64,000 nt of DNA from Carboxylicivirga sp. (lineage in GTDB: Bacteria; Bacteroidota; Bacteroidia; Bacteroidales; Marinilabiliaceae): contig JAOARW010000035.1 of NCBI GenBank assembly GCA_025210475.1, positions 215,637 to 279,636 of the forward strand. The letters run 5' to 3'. Under the pieces are notes generated by a model. The model did no database searches and was not told the DNA's origin. It saw nothing but the letters and a program-made list of their open reading frames with translations. Shown here in pieces: positions 57,018-64,000 of the stretch. A program made the position numbers and the translations under genes. How positions within the stretch are numbered: position 1 is the first letter of the stretch; each line of letters starts with the position of its first letter.

Positions 57018-58535
57018 ATGAAGAAAATGAATCTAATGGGTTTGTTTCTGCTAACCTTGCTGTTATGTTCTTGCGGGCAAATAACTGCAAATCAGAAATC
57101 GAAAAAAGAAACGAAAATGCCCAATATCGTATTTATTATGGCTGATGATCTGGGTTGGCAGGATGTTGGCTTTATGGGGAGCCAATGGTTTGAGACACCA
57201 AACCTGGATTCATTGGCATCCGAAAGCTTGGTGTTTAAACAGGCCTATATGTATCCCACTTGTTCTCCATCTAGAACAGCATTGTTAACTGGCAGACAGT
57301 CTTTTCGCACAGGCGTGTATACCGTACCTGTTTTAGAACGTGGCAATAAAGAAGACAACATTTTTTCACGTTGGACGGTGGGTACAGAACATCCCGTTTA
57401 TGCCCAGCCCCTTAACAAAGCAGGCTACAAACTGGTTCACCTTGGTAAATGGCATATCGTTGGACCAAATCCTGAAAAAGAAACAACTTACCCTTTTAAA
57501 AAGAAATTAAGACAACCCCAAAACGGCGATACCACCTGGGTTGAAAAACACAAAACTGACTATGCGTCGTACTATCCTGAAGGACGTGGCTTTCATAAAA
57601 ATGTGGGGGGTACTTGGTGGGGAGACCCAGCACGGGGTTACACGGACGGCTATAAAGCTGAAAGCGGTGGCTATAAAGCTCCTTTTAAAAATCCATTTAT
57701 TGAAGATAAGGAAGATGATAAGTGGCTCACCGACCGCCTGACTGATGAGGCCATTGATTTTATAGACCAAAACAAGGACGAACCATTTTTTGTGAATCTA
57801 CATTATTATGCTCCACATCGTCCTACAGTGCCCCGCAACAAAGCATGGCTTCAGAAATACCTAAGCAAAACGCCTGATGCGATTACCGGTCAAGGCATGA
57901 AAAATCTTGAAGAGATGGCTGGTTATGCCACAATGGTGGAATCCATCGACGAAAATGTAAAAAGAATCATGGATTATCTCGACAAACAAGGGCTTCGTGA
58001 AAATACCGTCATCATATTCACATCTGATAATGGTTTTAATGGATTACAAAGTGCTAATAACTGTTTACGAGGCGCCAAGGGAAATGTGTATGAAGGTGGT
58101 ATTCGTGTACCTGCTTTGGCTAACTGGAAAGGTAAAATAAAGCCGGGAATAACAGAAGTGCCTATTTCTGGCCTGGATTATTTCCCAACCTTTTTAGAAT
58201 TAGCCAATATAAACGATTATACTGAAACTTTGGACGGCAATAGCATTGTACCGCTTTTTGAGAGCAAGTCTATAGAAGAACGTCCACTTTTCTGGCATTT
58301 AGCAAGTGCCTATAAAGACAAACCTTGTTCTATCATCCTAAAAGGCGATTATAAGTTGATACAATTTTTATTAGATGGAACAATAGAACTGTACAATCTT
58401 AAAGATGATTTAAAAGAAAGTACCAATCTAGTTGGTTTAGAAGTCGAAATAAAGAACGAGTTACTTACCGAATTGCAACAATGGCGAAAAGACAATAATG
58501 TGCCTTTGCCACCGGCTTCGGTGCTTGAGTATTAA
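57018..58535 (+). CDS. S1-family sulfatase, lipoprotein (CSPSR)
   Basis: About 505 residues from the ATG at 57018, which gives a clean lipoprotein signal (LLLCSC, lipidated Cys17 or Cys19); the upstream TTG is unlikely. Signature: YPTCSPSRTALLTGRQ (Cys82). NIVFIMADDLGWQDVGFMGS, GKWHIVG and FTSDNGFNG are present. An insert of about 60 residues (GGTWWGDPARGYTDGYKAES) before the PHRPTVPRNK loop resembles iduronate/choline-sulfatase-like subgroups. Confidence 0.92.
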   Translation: MKKMNLMGLFLLTLLLCSCGQITANQKSKKETKMPNIVFIMADDLGWQDVGFMGSQWFETPNLDSLASESLVFKQAYMYPTCSPSRTALLTGRQSFRTGVYTVPVLERGNKEDNIFSRWTVGTEHPVYAQPLNKAGYKLVHLGKWHIVGPNPEKETTYPFKKKLRQPQNGDTTWVEKHKTDYASYYPEGRGFHKNVGGTWWGDPARGYTDGYKAESGGYKAPFKNPFIEDKEDDKWLTDRLTDEAIDFIDQNKDEPFFVNLHYYAPHRPTVPRNKAWLQKYLSKTPDAITGQGMKNLEEMAGYATMVESIDENVKRIMDYLDKQGLRENTVIIFTSDNGFNGLQSANNCLRGAKGNVYEGGIRVPALANWKGKIKPGITEVPISGLDYFPTFLELANINDYTETLDGNSIVPLFESKSIEERPLFWHLASAYKDKPCSIILKGDYKLIQFLLDGTIELYNLKDDLKESTNLVGLEVEIKNELLTELQQWRKDNNVPLPPASVLEY

Positions 58536-58556
58536 GCATCAAAATACTATTATACT

Positions 58557-59813
58557 ATGTTAAAAAATGTCATATTTTCAAGCACTTTATTGATAATTTT
58601 AAGTGTTACTGCTAGTGCTCAAAACCTATACGACCCGATACCAAAAGGAGTGCATACCCGTTGGGTAACGCCAGAGAATTCTAATGGTGAGAAAGGTAAA
58701 GGTGTAATGACCAATCAAGGTGCTAAAGGTGATGCTTTTTATATCATTCAGCCAGGAGAAACTAAAACCATTTTTAATGTAAAAGGAGCAGGCGTTATAG
58801 AACGTATTTGGTCTAGTGGTAGTATTCTTAAGAAAAAAGAACAACGTAGGGCGTTACGAATAGATATGTACTGGGAAGATGAAGAAAAGCCTGCAGTTTC
58901 TGCACCCATAGGTGATTTTTTTGGAATAGCGCACGGCTTGTCGCTTCCTTTTGAAAGTGATATTCTAATGAATCCTGAAGGACGTTCGTTTAATGCTACT
59001 ATGCCTATGCCATTCAAAAAATCGGCACGCATTAACATTACCAATGAATCTTCCCAAGAAGTATGGATGTGGTTCGATATTAATTACCTGGCAATGGAAA
59101 AAATGGATGAAGACATACTTTATTTCCATGCCTATTGGAATCGGGACACAAAAACAAAATTAGCAGAGGATTATGTCATATTGCCCAAGGTAGAAGGTAG
59201 TGGACGTTACATTGGGGCTAATATTGGTGTACTTGGAGGATTGGAGTACAAAGGAACCTGGTTCGGCGAAGGTGAGGTGAAAATGTATTTGGATGGTGAT
59301 TCGGAGTTTCCCACACTTGTAGGGACAGGGACTGAAGATTATATCGCAACAGGATGGGGACAGGGTGTGTTTAGTACTTCATACGCTGGTTCAGTCATTT
59401 CAGATAAGGAAAACGAGATTTATGCTTTTTACCGTTATCATTTAAAGGATAAAGTTTATTTCCATAAAGATAAAAAAGTCACCATTCAGCAAATGGGGGC
59501 TGGCAACAAAGAGAAATTCTTAAAACCTTGGATAGAATCTGGGGTAGAGTTGATACCTACCAATTTTATTGATAAAAGAAGTGGCAAAACCGAGCAAGGT
59601 CACTTGATGTATGAAGGTGGAGCAGAGTTTTTTATGTCGGAAGAATTTCCAGCTGGTGGAGCAAAGTATTACCGACGTGACGATGTTTGTGCAACGGCTT
59701 ACTTCTATTTAGATAAGCCTACAAATAATTTACCGGAATTGCCACCTCTGGATTTGCGTCTGGTAAAGCTTAAAGAAAGGGTTTATAATGTTTTAAACCC
59801 TACAACTTATTAA
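58557..59813 (+). CDS. GH172 (DUF2961) glycoside hydrolase
   Basis: A 418-residue secreted protein (signal peptide to about ASAQ22) with the DUF2961 fold: VKGAGVIERIWSS at the first jelly roll, DFFGIAHGLSLPFES, NYLAMEKMDEDILYFHAYWN, then LVGTGTEDYIATGWGQGVFS with the conserved Glu in GTEDY. The family, now GH172, includes alpha-D-fructofuranosidases and alpha-D-arabinofuranosidases and works as oligomers. The role in this locus is not obvious; a furanose side chain on the glycan is one possibility. Confidence 0.85.
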   Translation: MLKNVIFSSTLLIILSVTASAQNLYDPIPKGVHTRWVTPENSNGEKGKGVMTNQGAKGDAFYIIQPGETKTIFNVKGAGVIERIWSSGSILKKKEQRRALRIDMYWEDEEKPAVSAPIGDFFGIAHGLSLPFESDILMNPEGRSFNATMPMPFKKSARINITNESSQEVWMWFDINYLAMEKMDEDILYFHAYWNRDTKTKLAEDYVILPKVEGSGRYIGANIGVLGGLEYKGTWFGEGEVKMYLDGDSEFPTLVGTGTEDYIATGWGQGVFSTSYAGSVISDKENEIYAFYRYHLKDKVYFHKDKKVTIQQMGAGNKEKFLKPWIESGVELIPTNFIDKRSGKTEQGHLMYEGGAEFFMSEEFPAGGAKYYRRDDVCATAYFYLDKPTNNLPELPPLDLRLVKLKERVYNVLNPTTY

Positions 59814-59852
59814 TACAAGGCAATTTTATTTTAAAAAATAATAATAAAAATA

Positions 59853-62132
59853 ATGAAAAAGAAACTATCACATTTATTCGGAGTTCTTGCACTTATCTTA
59901 TTCATGTGCAATGCCTGCACCCAAAACTCCACAACCACCCTGCATGTCTCGGTAAACGGGAATGATAGCAATACAGGGTACAGTGTGGAGGAATCGTTAA
60001 AAACTCTGCAAGTCGCTAAATTAAAAGTGCGAGAATTGCGAAAAAACGGCACCAAAGGAAATATCGAGGTTATAGTACATGGCGGTACTTATTATATGGA
60101 TGAAACATTAGTTTTTACCAATGAAGATTCAGCACCTTTAGGCAGCTACACTACTTTTAAAGGAGCTGAAGGCGAAACACCAATTTTAAGCGGAGGAAAA
60201 AAAATAAGCAACTGGAAAAAAGCAGAAACATATCCGGAATATTTGCCAGAAAAGGCCAAGAGTAATGTGTGGGTAACCGAACTGGAGTGGCTTAGCGAAA
60301 GTAACCGTTTTCATGCTTTGATGCTGGGAGACCGTTTTTTAAAAAGAGCTCGCTCCAAAGCGATAGAAGTGTATAGTCAAGGTCTAAAAGAGTATAAACA
60401 CAATCACATGGATGAAATGAAATATCGTACCCAATTTCATTATAAATTATTAGATGGGGACCATCCATTTCGCAGCTGGAATAATATTGAAGATATTGAA
60501 TTATATATTCAGCCTACAAAAAAATGGTTGGTTAACTATTTGCCATTAAGTGAGGTTAATCAGGTAACTAAACACGTAAAGCTAGTCTCGCAGGCCACCT
60601 ACAGTATTGCAGTCAATCCTGGATATGTTGAAAATGCCATCGACTATCTTGATGAACCGGGCGAATGGTGTGTTAACACCGTGACAAAAAAAATGTATTA
60701 CTGGCCTGAAAATGGCGAGCCAAATCCTGACATTATGATTACCTATTTGGATGAAATTATTCGCGTTGAAGGCGTTAGTGATTCAAGCTTGAAAGGGGAC
60801 AAAGAGCAGCCTGTAAGAGGGTTGGTATTTGAAGGATTGACCCTTGCACATGCCGACAGGCAACGTTGGGAGCCTACCGATATCGGCCTGCAACACGATT
60901 GGGACATGTGGGACAAAATCAATGGATTGATACGTTTTAGAAGTTCGGAAGACTGTCGTATTTCTAATTGCAAGTTTATTAATACTGCTAGTGATGGTGT
61001 TAGATTAGACCGGTATGCGCAGAATATTACTATAGAAAACTCGCATTTTGAAAATCTGGGAGGAGTAGGCGTTCTCATGGCAGGTTACGGTCCGGGGAAA
61101 AAAGATGTGAACCATCACAATACAGTAAGTCATAACGTGATGACCAAAACAGGACAGATATTTTTGCACTCACCGGCCGTATTTGTATGGCAGAGTGGGC
61201 ACAACGAAATTAGTAACAACCATGTCTACGATCTAGGTTATACAGGCATGGTGTTTTCTGGAGTTCGCCGACGCTTTTTTCACTCTATTTTTAATGCTGA
61301 AAACCCATTTGCCAATTTCACGGTGCCCAAAGGAGTTCGAGAACATATTCCAACCGTTCGATGGGATGAAGTTTCACTAGAACATGGCATTGAGAACTGG
61401 GATTCTTACGAACCTTTTATGCACACAAGGGGCAATAAAATTATGTATAACGAGATACACGATTGTATGAAGCTATTGCACGATGGAAATGCTATTTATA
61501 TGTCGGCCAATGGTATTGGTAATGAAATAAGCCATAATGTGGTTTACAATCATCCCAAAGGTGGTTCTATTCGTACAGATGATGATTCACATGGATGCAC
61601 CATTAAAGGAAATCTGGTTTTCGGAACACTTTCACCCCTTGCCATTAGGGTAAAAGGTTTAAATAAAACCGTAAATAATTACCTGATAAACGCCTATTTC
61701 ACGACAGGTTTTGCAGGCAACACCTGCGATTCAAGTTCTATTTTTAAACACAATGTGACCTATCACCTGTCTCCAAAAGCAAACTTTCCCTTTCACCAAA
61801 GGTTGGTTATGGTCAAAGGCAAAAACTTTGACAACAACATCTATTATCATCCAGATGAGGAACTATTAAAAGAGAAAATATGCTTACAAAAAACAAAGAC
61901 AACCAAAGGTCAGGATACCAACTCACTGTTTTCCGACCCTATGTTTACCAACATCGATGCAGGCGATTTTTCACTAAAAGCCAAGTCGCCTGCCTTAAAA
62001 TTGGGTGTTGAATCGTTGCCTTCTGATTTTCTGAATAAGATTGGACCTTCGTATGATCCCTTCATAAATCGATTCAATTTAAATAAAGAAAAGTTGTTAT
62101 TGCCTAAAAAATTTAGAAAGCAGCGATTTTAA
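59853..62132 (+). CDS. Secreted parallel beta-helix glycoside hydrolase candidate (GH141-like)
   Basis: A 759-residue protein with lipobox-like CNAC and signal peptide. The front motif LHVSVNGNDSNTGYSVEESL, the early insert ISNWKKAE with RFLKRARSKAIEVYSQ, and coils such as GLTLAHADRQRWEPTDIGLQ, LDRYAQNITIENSHFENLGG followed by VGVLMAGYG, and NYLINAYFTTGFAGN match the beta-helix hydrolases grouped around GH141 and GH120. It is different from the 32463/34977 pair. GH141 contains a known alpha-L-fucosidase, which fits the neighbouring GH29. The family call is by resemblance only. It is the last gene of the operon. Confidence 0.7.
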   Translation: MKKKLSHLFGVLALILFMCNACTQNSTTTLHVSVNGNDSNTGYSVEESLKTLQVAKLKVRELRKNGTKGNIEVIVHGGTYYMDETLVFTNEDSAPLGSYTTFKGAEGETPILSGGKKISNWKKAETYPEYLPEKAKSNVWVTELEWLSESNRFHALMLGDRFLKRARSKAIEVYSQGLKEYKHNHMDEMKYRTQFHYKLLDGDHPFRSWNNIEDIELYIQPTKKWLVNYLPLSEVNQVTKHVKLVSQATYSIAVNPGYVENAIDYLDEPGEWCVNTVTKKMYYWPENGEPNPDIMITYLDEIIRVEGVSDSSLKGDKEQPVRGLVFEGLTLAHADRQRWEPTDIGLQHDWDMWDKINGLIRFRSSEDCRISNCKFINTASDGVRLDRYAQNITIENSHFENLGGVGVLMAGYGPGKKDVNHHNTVSHNVMTKTGQIFLHSPAVFVWQSGHNEISNNHVYDLGYTGMVFSGVRRRFFHSIFNAENPFANFTVPKGVREHIPTVRWDEVSLEHGIENWDSYEPFMHTRGNKIMYNEIHDCMKLLHDGNAIYMSANGIGNEISHNVVYNHPKGGSIRTDDDSHGCTIKGNLVFGTLSPLAIRVKGLNKTVNNYLINAYFTTGFAGNTCDSSSIFKHNVTYHLSPKANFPFHQRLVMVKGKNFDNNIYYHPDEELLKEKICLQKTKTTKGQDTNSLFSDPMFTNIDAGDFSLKAKSPALKLGVESLPSDFLNKIGPSYDPFINRFNLNKEKLLLPKKFRKQRF

Positions 62133-62151
62133 TTTAATGCATATTTCAAAT

Positions 62152-62820
62152 ATGAATAAACTATTCTACTTCTTATCTATTTTCGTTGCATTAGGATGTA
62201 AATAAAACAAATAAATTGATAGCCATATCATCACCAAATATCATGATAATTTTGGTGGACGATTTAGATAAGGAGTGGATTAGCAATTATGGTTCAGAAG
62301 ACATTTCTACCCAGCACATAGACGCACTGACAAAAAGTGAAATTTCGTTCAACATGGCTTATTCATTGATGCAATTCAAGCCCAAAATAATAACCCTGTT
62401 CACGAGGCAGAATCCTTTTCGACCTGGATGGCTCAACCGTTGGGAGGTGCCGTGTTGGTGAGGAGTTACGCATTTTGACAAATCGATGAACCTCTACTTG
62501 GGCTTGGAAATGTGAAATACAGGATACAATTCCTGTATAACTCGCATAAGGCAAATCGCTGATTTGCTTATAGAACCGGAGGTCTTGAGCAAAAACGATG
62601 TTGATACCTTCTGCATGTGGACAGGCTATGAGGCGGGTGTAAAAGAAAGTGTGAACCGCTACCAAGCCACCTCCAATATTCTTAATGAAGACGGCAGTAG
62701 AACCTATTATGAGCAAATTAGTCACCATGAATTTATGGACTTCATTATTGAGTTTATACGTAAAAACAAAGAAAAGCTCCTGTTCATTTATTATCCCATG
62801 GTCATAATGCGTTCACTTTT
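62152..62820 (+). pseudogene. Decayed sulfatase, active-site motif lost
   Basis: It begins with a lipoprotein leader (MNKLFYFLSIFVALGCK then stop, 62152-62205). It resumes in another frame as SPNIMIILVDDLDKEWISNY, with the CxPxR site replaced by QFKPKI. Further frameshifted parts follow: LLIEPEVLSKNDVDTFCMWT, GYEAGVKES, EFIRKNKEKLLFIYYPMV. The second half of a normal sulfatase is missing and the text runs into a GH97 remnant. Confidence 0.8.
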
Positions 62821-62844
62821 TGTGAATATAATTAAAGAAACGAA

Positions 62845-63375
62845 CCCCATCAAGAGTGTTGGTCACAACGGTAGAGCTGGAAGTTCCTCGTTTAATGATT
62901 GATACTGGTGGTTCACAGAAGAATATAAAAATGGATCCGACCCGTTTAAAACCATTCCTAAAGTTTTTTTGCAAAAAATCCTATTATAAGCCAATGAAAA
63001 AGAATAGGTGTGTTGCTTTATGTCGACAGAAAAATATTTGAAATCGATGACGCAGTCAAACTTCTGGCAACCAACAAAACATGGTGTGTAGATGGCTTAA
63101 AATCAAAAGTCAATAAAGTTACTATTTCCCGCAAATCATACTATCACGCCGTTCTTAAACAATGTTTAGGACCTTTTAGATGTTACGCTCGTCTTTTTGT
63201 TATCGACAAAGTCTCAGAACGAAAATTTGGACGCGAATCCTTTAAATCGACAGTTGTGGTGCAGGTAGCCACTAGTTTGACCTAATATTGAACTTTGATG
63301 TATTCGGATAATATTCCATATGCCTACCAATGTAAGAACGAATTATGACAATTTATCAAAAGCTTTCATCTAAGA
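62845..63375 (+). pseudogene. Decayed GH97 fragment
   Basis: Translation across frames gives VELEVPRLMIDTGG, SDPF-type text (MDPTRLKPF), LLYVDRKIFE, VKLLATNKTWCVDGLK, then a jump to LGPFRCYARLFVIDKVSERK and FGRESFKSTVVVQVATSLT and finally NIPYAYQCKNEL. These line up in order with the intact GH97 at 42558-44462 (ATAELGLPYFMIDAGW, ADP-like SDPF, LYVNRKAFENY, LLATYKSWGVVGVK, VREPLKSTVVAQAAMCLT, DIPQAYQRKNDL). About 100 residues are deleted in the middle. Confidence 0.8.
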
Positions 63376-63377
63376 AT

Positions 63378-63765
63378 AATGGTAGAGATTATGGAATGGT
63401 GTTGGTGAAATTGTACAAGTATTGAAGGATATAGACTAGTATGCTAATAAGATATTCTTAATCCTATTGAAAAGGACACTTCCTTAAGTGGTAGTAATTT
63501 GATTTTAAGAGTGTTTAGCTGAAGCCCTTATGAAGGTGGGAGCCTTACGCCACCGAAACAAAGTCAAGACAAACCAATGGGAATGCAATTCTAATTATAG
63601 ATTCGTTACCGTCCTTGCTTGATTTTATTTTTCATAAGCCTAGTCGACGAATATTGATGGTATTAGCATTAAGGATAATTTTATTGCACCAGACTTATTT
63701 TAAAGAATGCGGTGATTCGTTCATTTAAAGACAAAAGTGTTGTAAAAATAAAGCATGAGAAATGT
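63378..63765 (+). pseudogene. Decayed sulfatase fragment, relative of the 44648-45718 gene
   Basis: Pieces read MVEIME, GVGEIVQVLKDI, IFLIL and EGGS-like AL, then NIDGISIKDNF. The first block matches [20 protein letters not shown] of the broken sulfatase at 44648-45718. There are many stops. Its position after a GH97 remnant repeats the gene order at 42.5-45.7 kb. Confidence 0.65.
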
Positions 63766-63789
63766 AAGAAGATTATTAAATGGATTAAT

Positions 63790-64000
63790 ATGAATTTAAT
63801 ATTCAAAAAAAAACTAATTCAATTCAATAAAGATATCAATATGATTGTGATAAGTAAAACTAAACCTTTATTAGATATTGAAAAGGGTATGAAGGTTAGT
63901 ATTACCTGTATAGAAGATCTGCGAGAAGTTGTATTACAAGGAGGTTTAACCAGTACAGAAGATGAAATACACTTTTTTAAGTACATTAAGCCCAATGTAA
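63790..64000 (+). CDS. RteC-like protein, N-terminal part (runs off the window)
   Basis: The open frame starts at ATG 63790 (MNLIFKKKLIQFNKDINMIV) and is still open at 64000. The segment EDEIHFFKYIKP matches the conserved start of the RteC domain, found in the excision regulator of CTnDOT-type conjugative transposons and in many stand-alone Bacteroidota proteins. Only about 70 residues are visible. Its presence next to decayed duplicated genes suggests a mobile-element border. Confidence 0.65.
   Translation, partial: MNLIFKKKLIQFNKDINMIVISKTKPLLDIEKGMKVSITCIEDLREVVLQGGLTSTEDEIHFFKYIKPNV

Noticed and set aside
1..64000. CRISPR array
   Set aside because: No evenly spaced identical repeats were seen in any gene-free stretch.

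Overview
The window reads as chromosome of a Bacteroidota organism, probably a marine or sediment polysaccharide degrader. The support is TonB-dependent receptors with carboxypeptidase-regulatory and STN domains, an ECF sigma/FecR pair, type IX secretion (T9SS) tail domains, many S1-type sulfatases, an RteC-like protein, and promoter boxes of the Bacteroidota TTG/TAnnTTTG type. The order (for example Marinilabiliales) is inference only.

Layout. (1) 1-4.6 kb: end of an RND efflux operon (adaptor tail, AcrB-like pump, TolC-like lipoprotein) closed by a strong terminator. (2) 5-11.3 kb: an unrecognised 232-aa protein, a large subtilisin-like protease facing an AAA ATPase tail to tail (the protein pair resembles the IetS/IetA antiviral pair), and an M20 amidohydrolase. 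(3) 11.6-17.7 kb, nearly all on the minus strand: a thiol/metal-handling cluster (MerT-like protein with a Cys-rich tail, ArsR regulator, GST-like protein, a 55-aa Cys-rich protein, ArsP/DUF318-type permease, SigZ-like sigma factor, TauE/SafE exporter, rhodanese). (4) 17.8-24.3 kb: an insertion-sequence graveyard. It starts with a 19-bp fragment matching the 3' end of a tRNA gene, followed on its own strand by a terminator hairpin. This looks like the end of an integrated element. After it come an IS4-type element nested inside a second dead IS4-type transposase, a dead IS5-like transposase, and an IS630-type element with a frameshift at an A7 run. (5) 22.4-62.1 kb: a polysaccharide utilisation locus. 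It has an ECF sigma factor, an EF-hand/TIM-barrel hydrolase candidate, six intact sulfatases, two paralogous TonB receptors without SusD, a FecR anti-sigma factor, three parallel beta-helix proteins, two GH97, one GH29, one GH172 and one sialate-O-acetylesterase-like protein. (6) 62.1-63.8 kb: decayed sulfatase, GH97 and sulfatase copies, then the start of an RteC-like gene at the edge.

How the parts may work together (inference). The STN-bearing receptor (38978-42352) would sense substrate and signal through FecR (37840-38826) to the ECF sigma factor (22456-23040). I find a bipartite motif, GGGTA-N15-TACTTA, with exactly the same spacing ahead of three transcription units: 24.3 kb (hydrolase, sulfatase, receptor), 42.4 kb (GH97, dead sulfatase) and 45.8 kb (a ten-gene, 16-kb operon). 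It is a good candidate for the target promoter of that sigma factor. The enzyme set (sulfatases, alpha-L-fucosidase, GH97, deacetylase, beta-helix enzymes) fits a sulfated, acetylated, fucose- and/or galactose-containing glycan such as an algal fucan. The exact substrate cannot be read from sequence.
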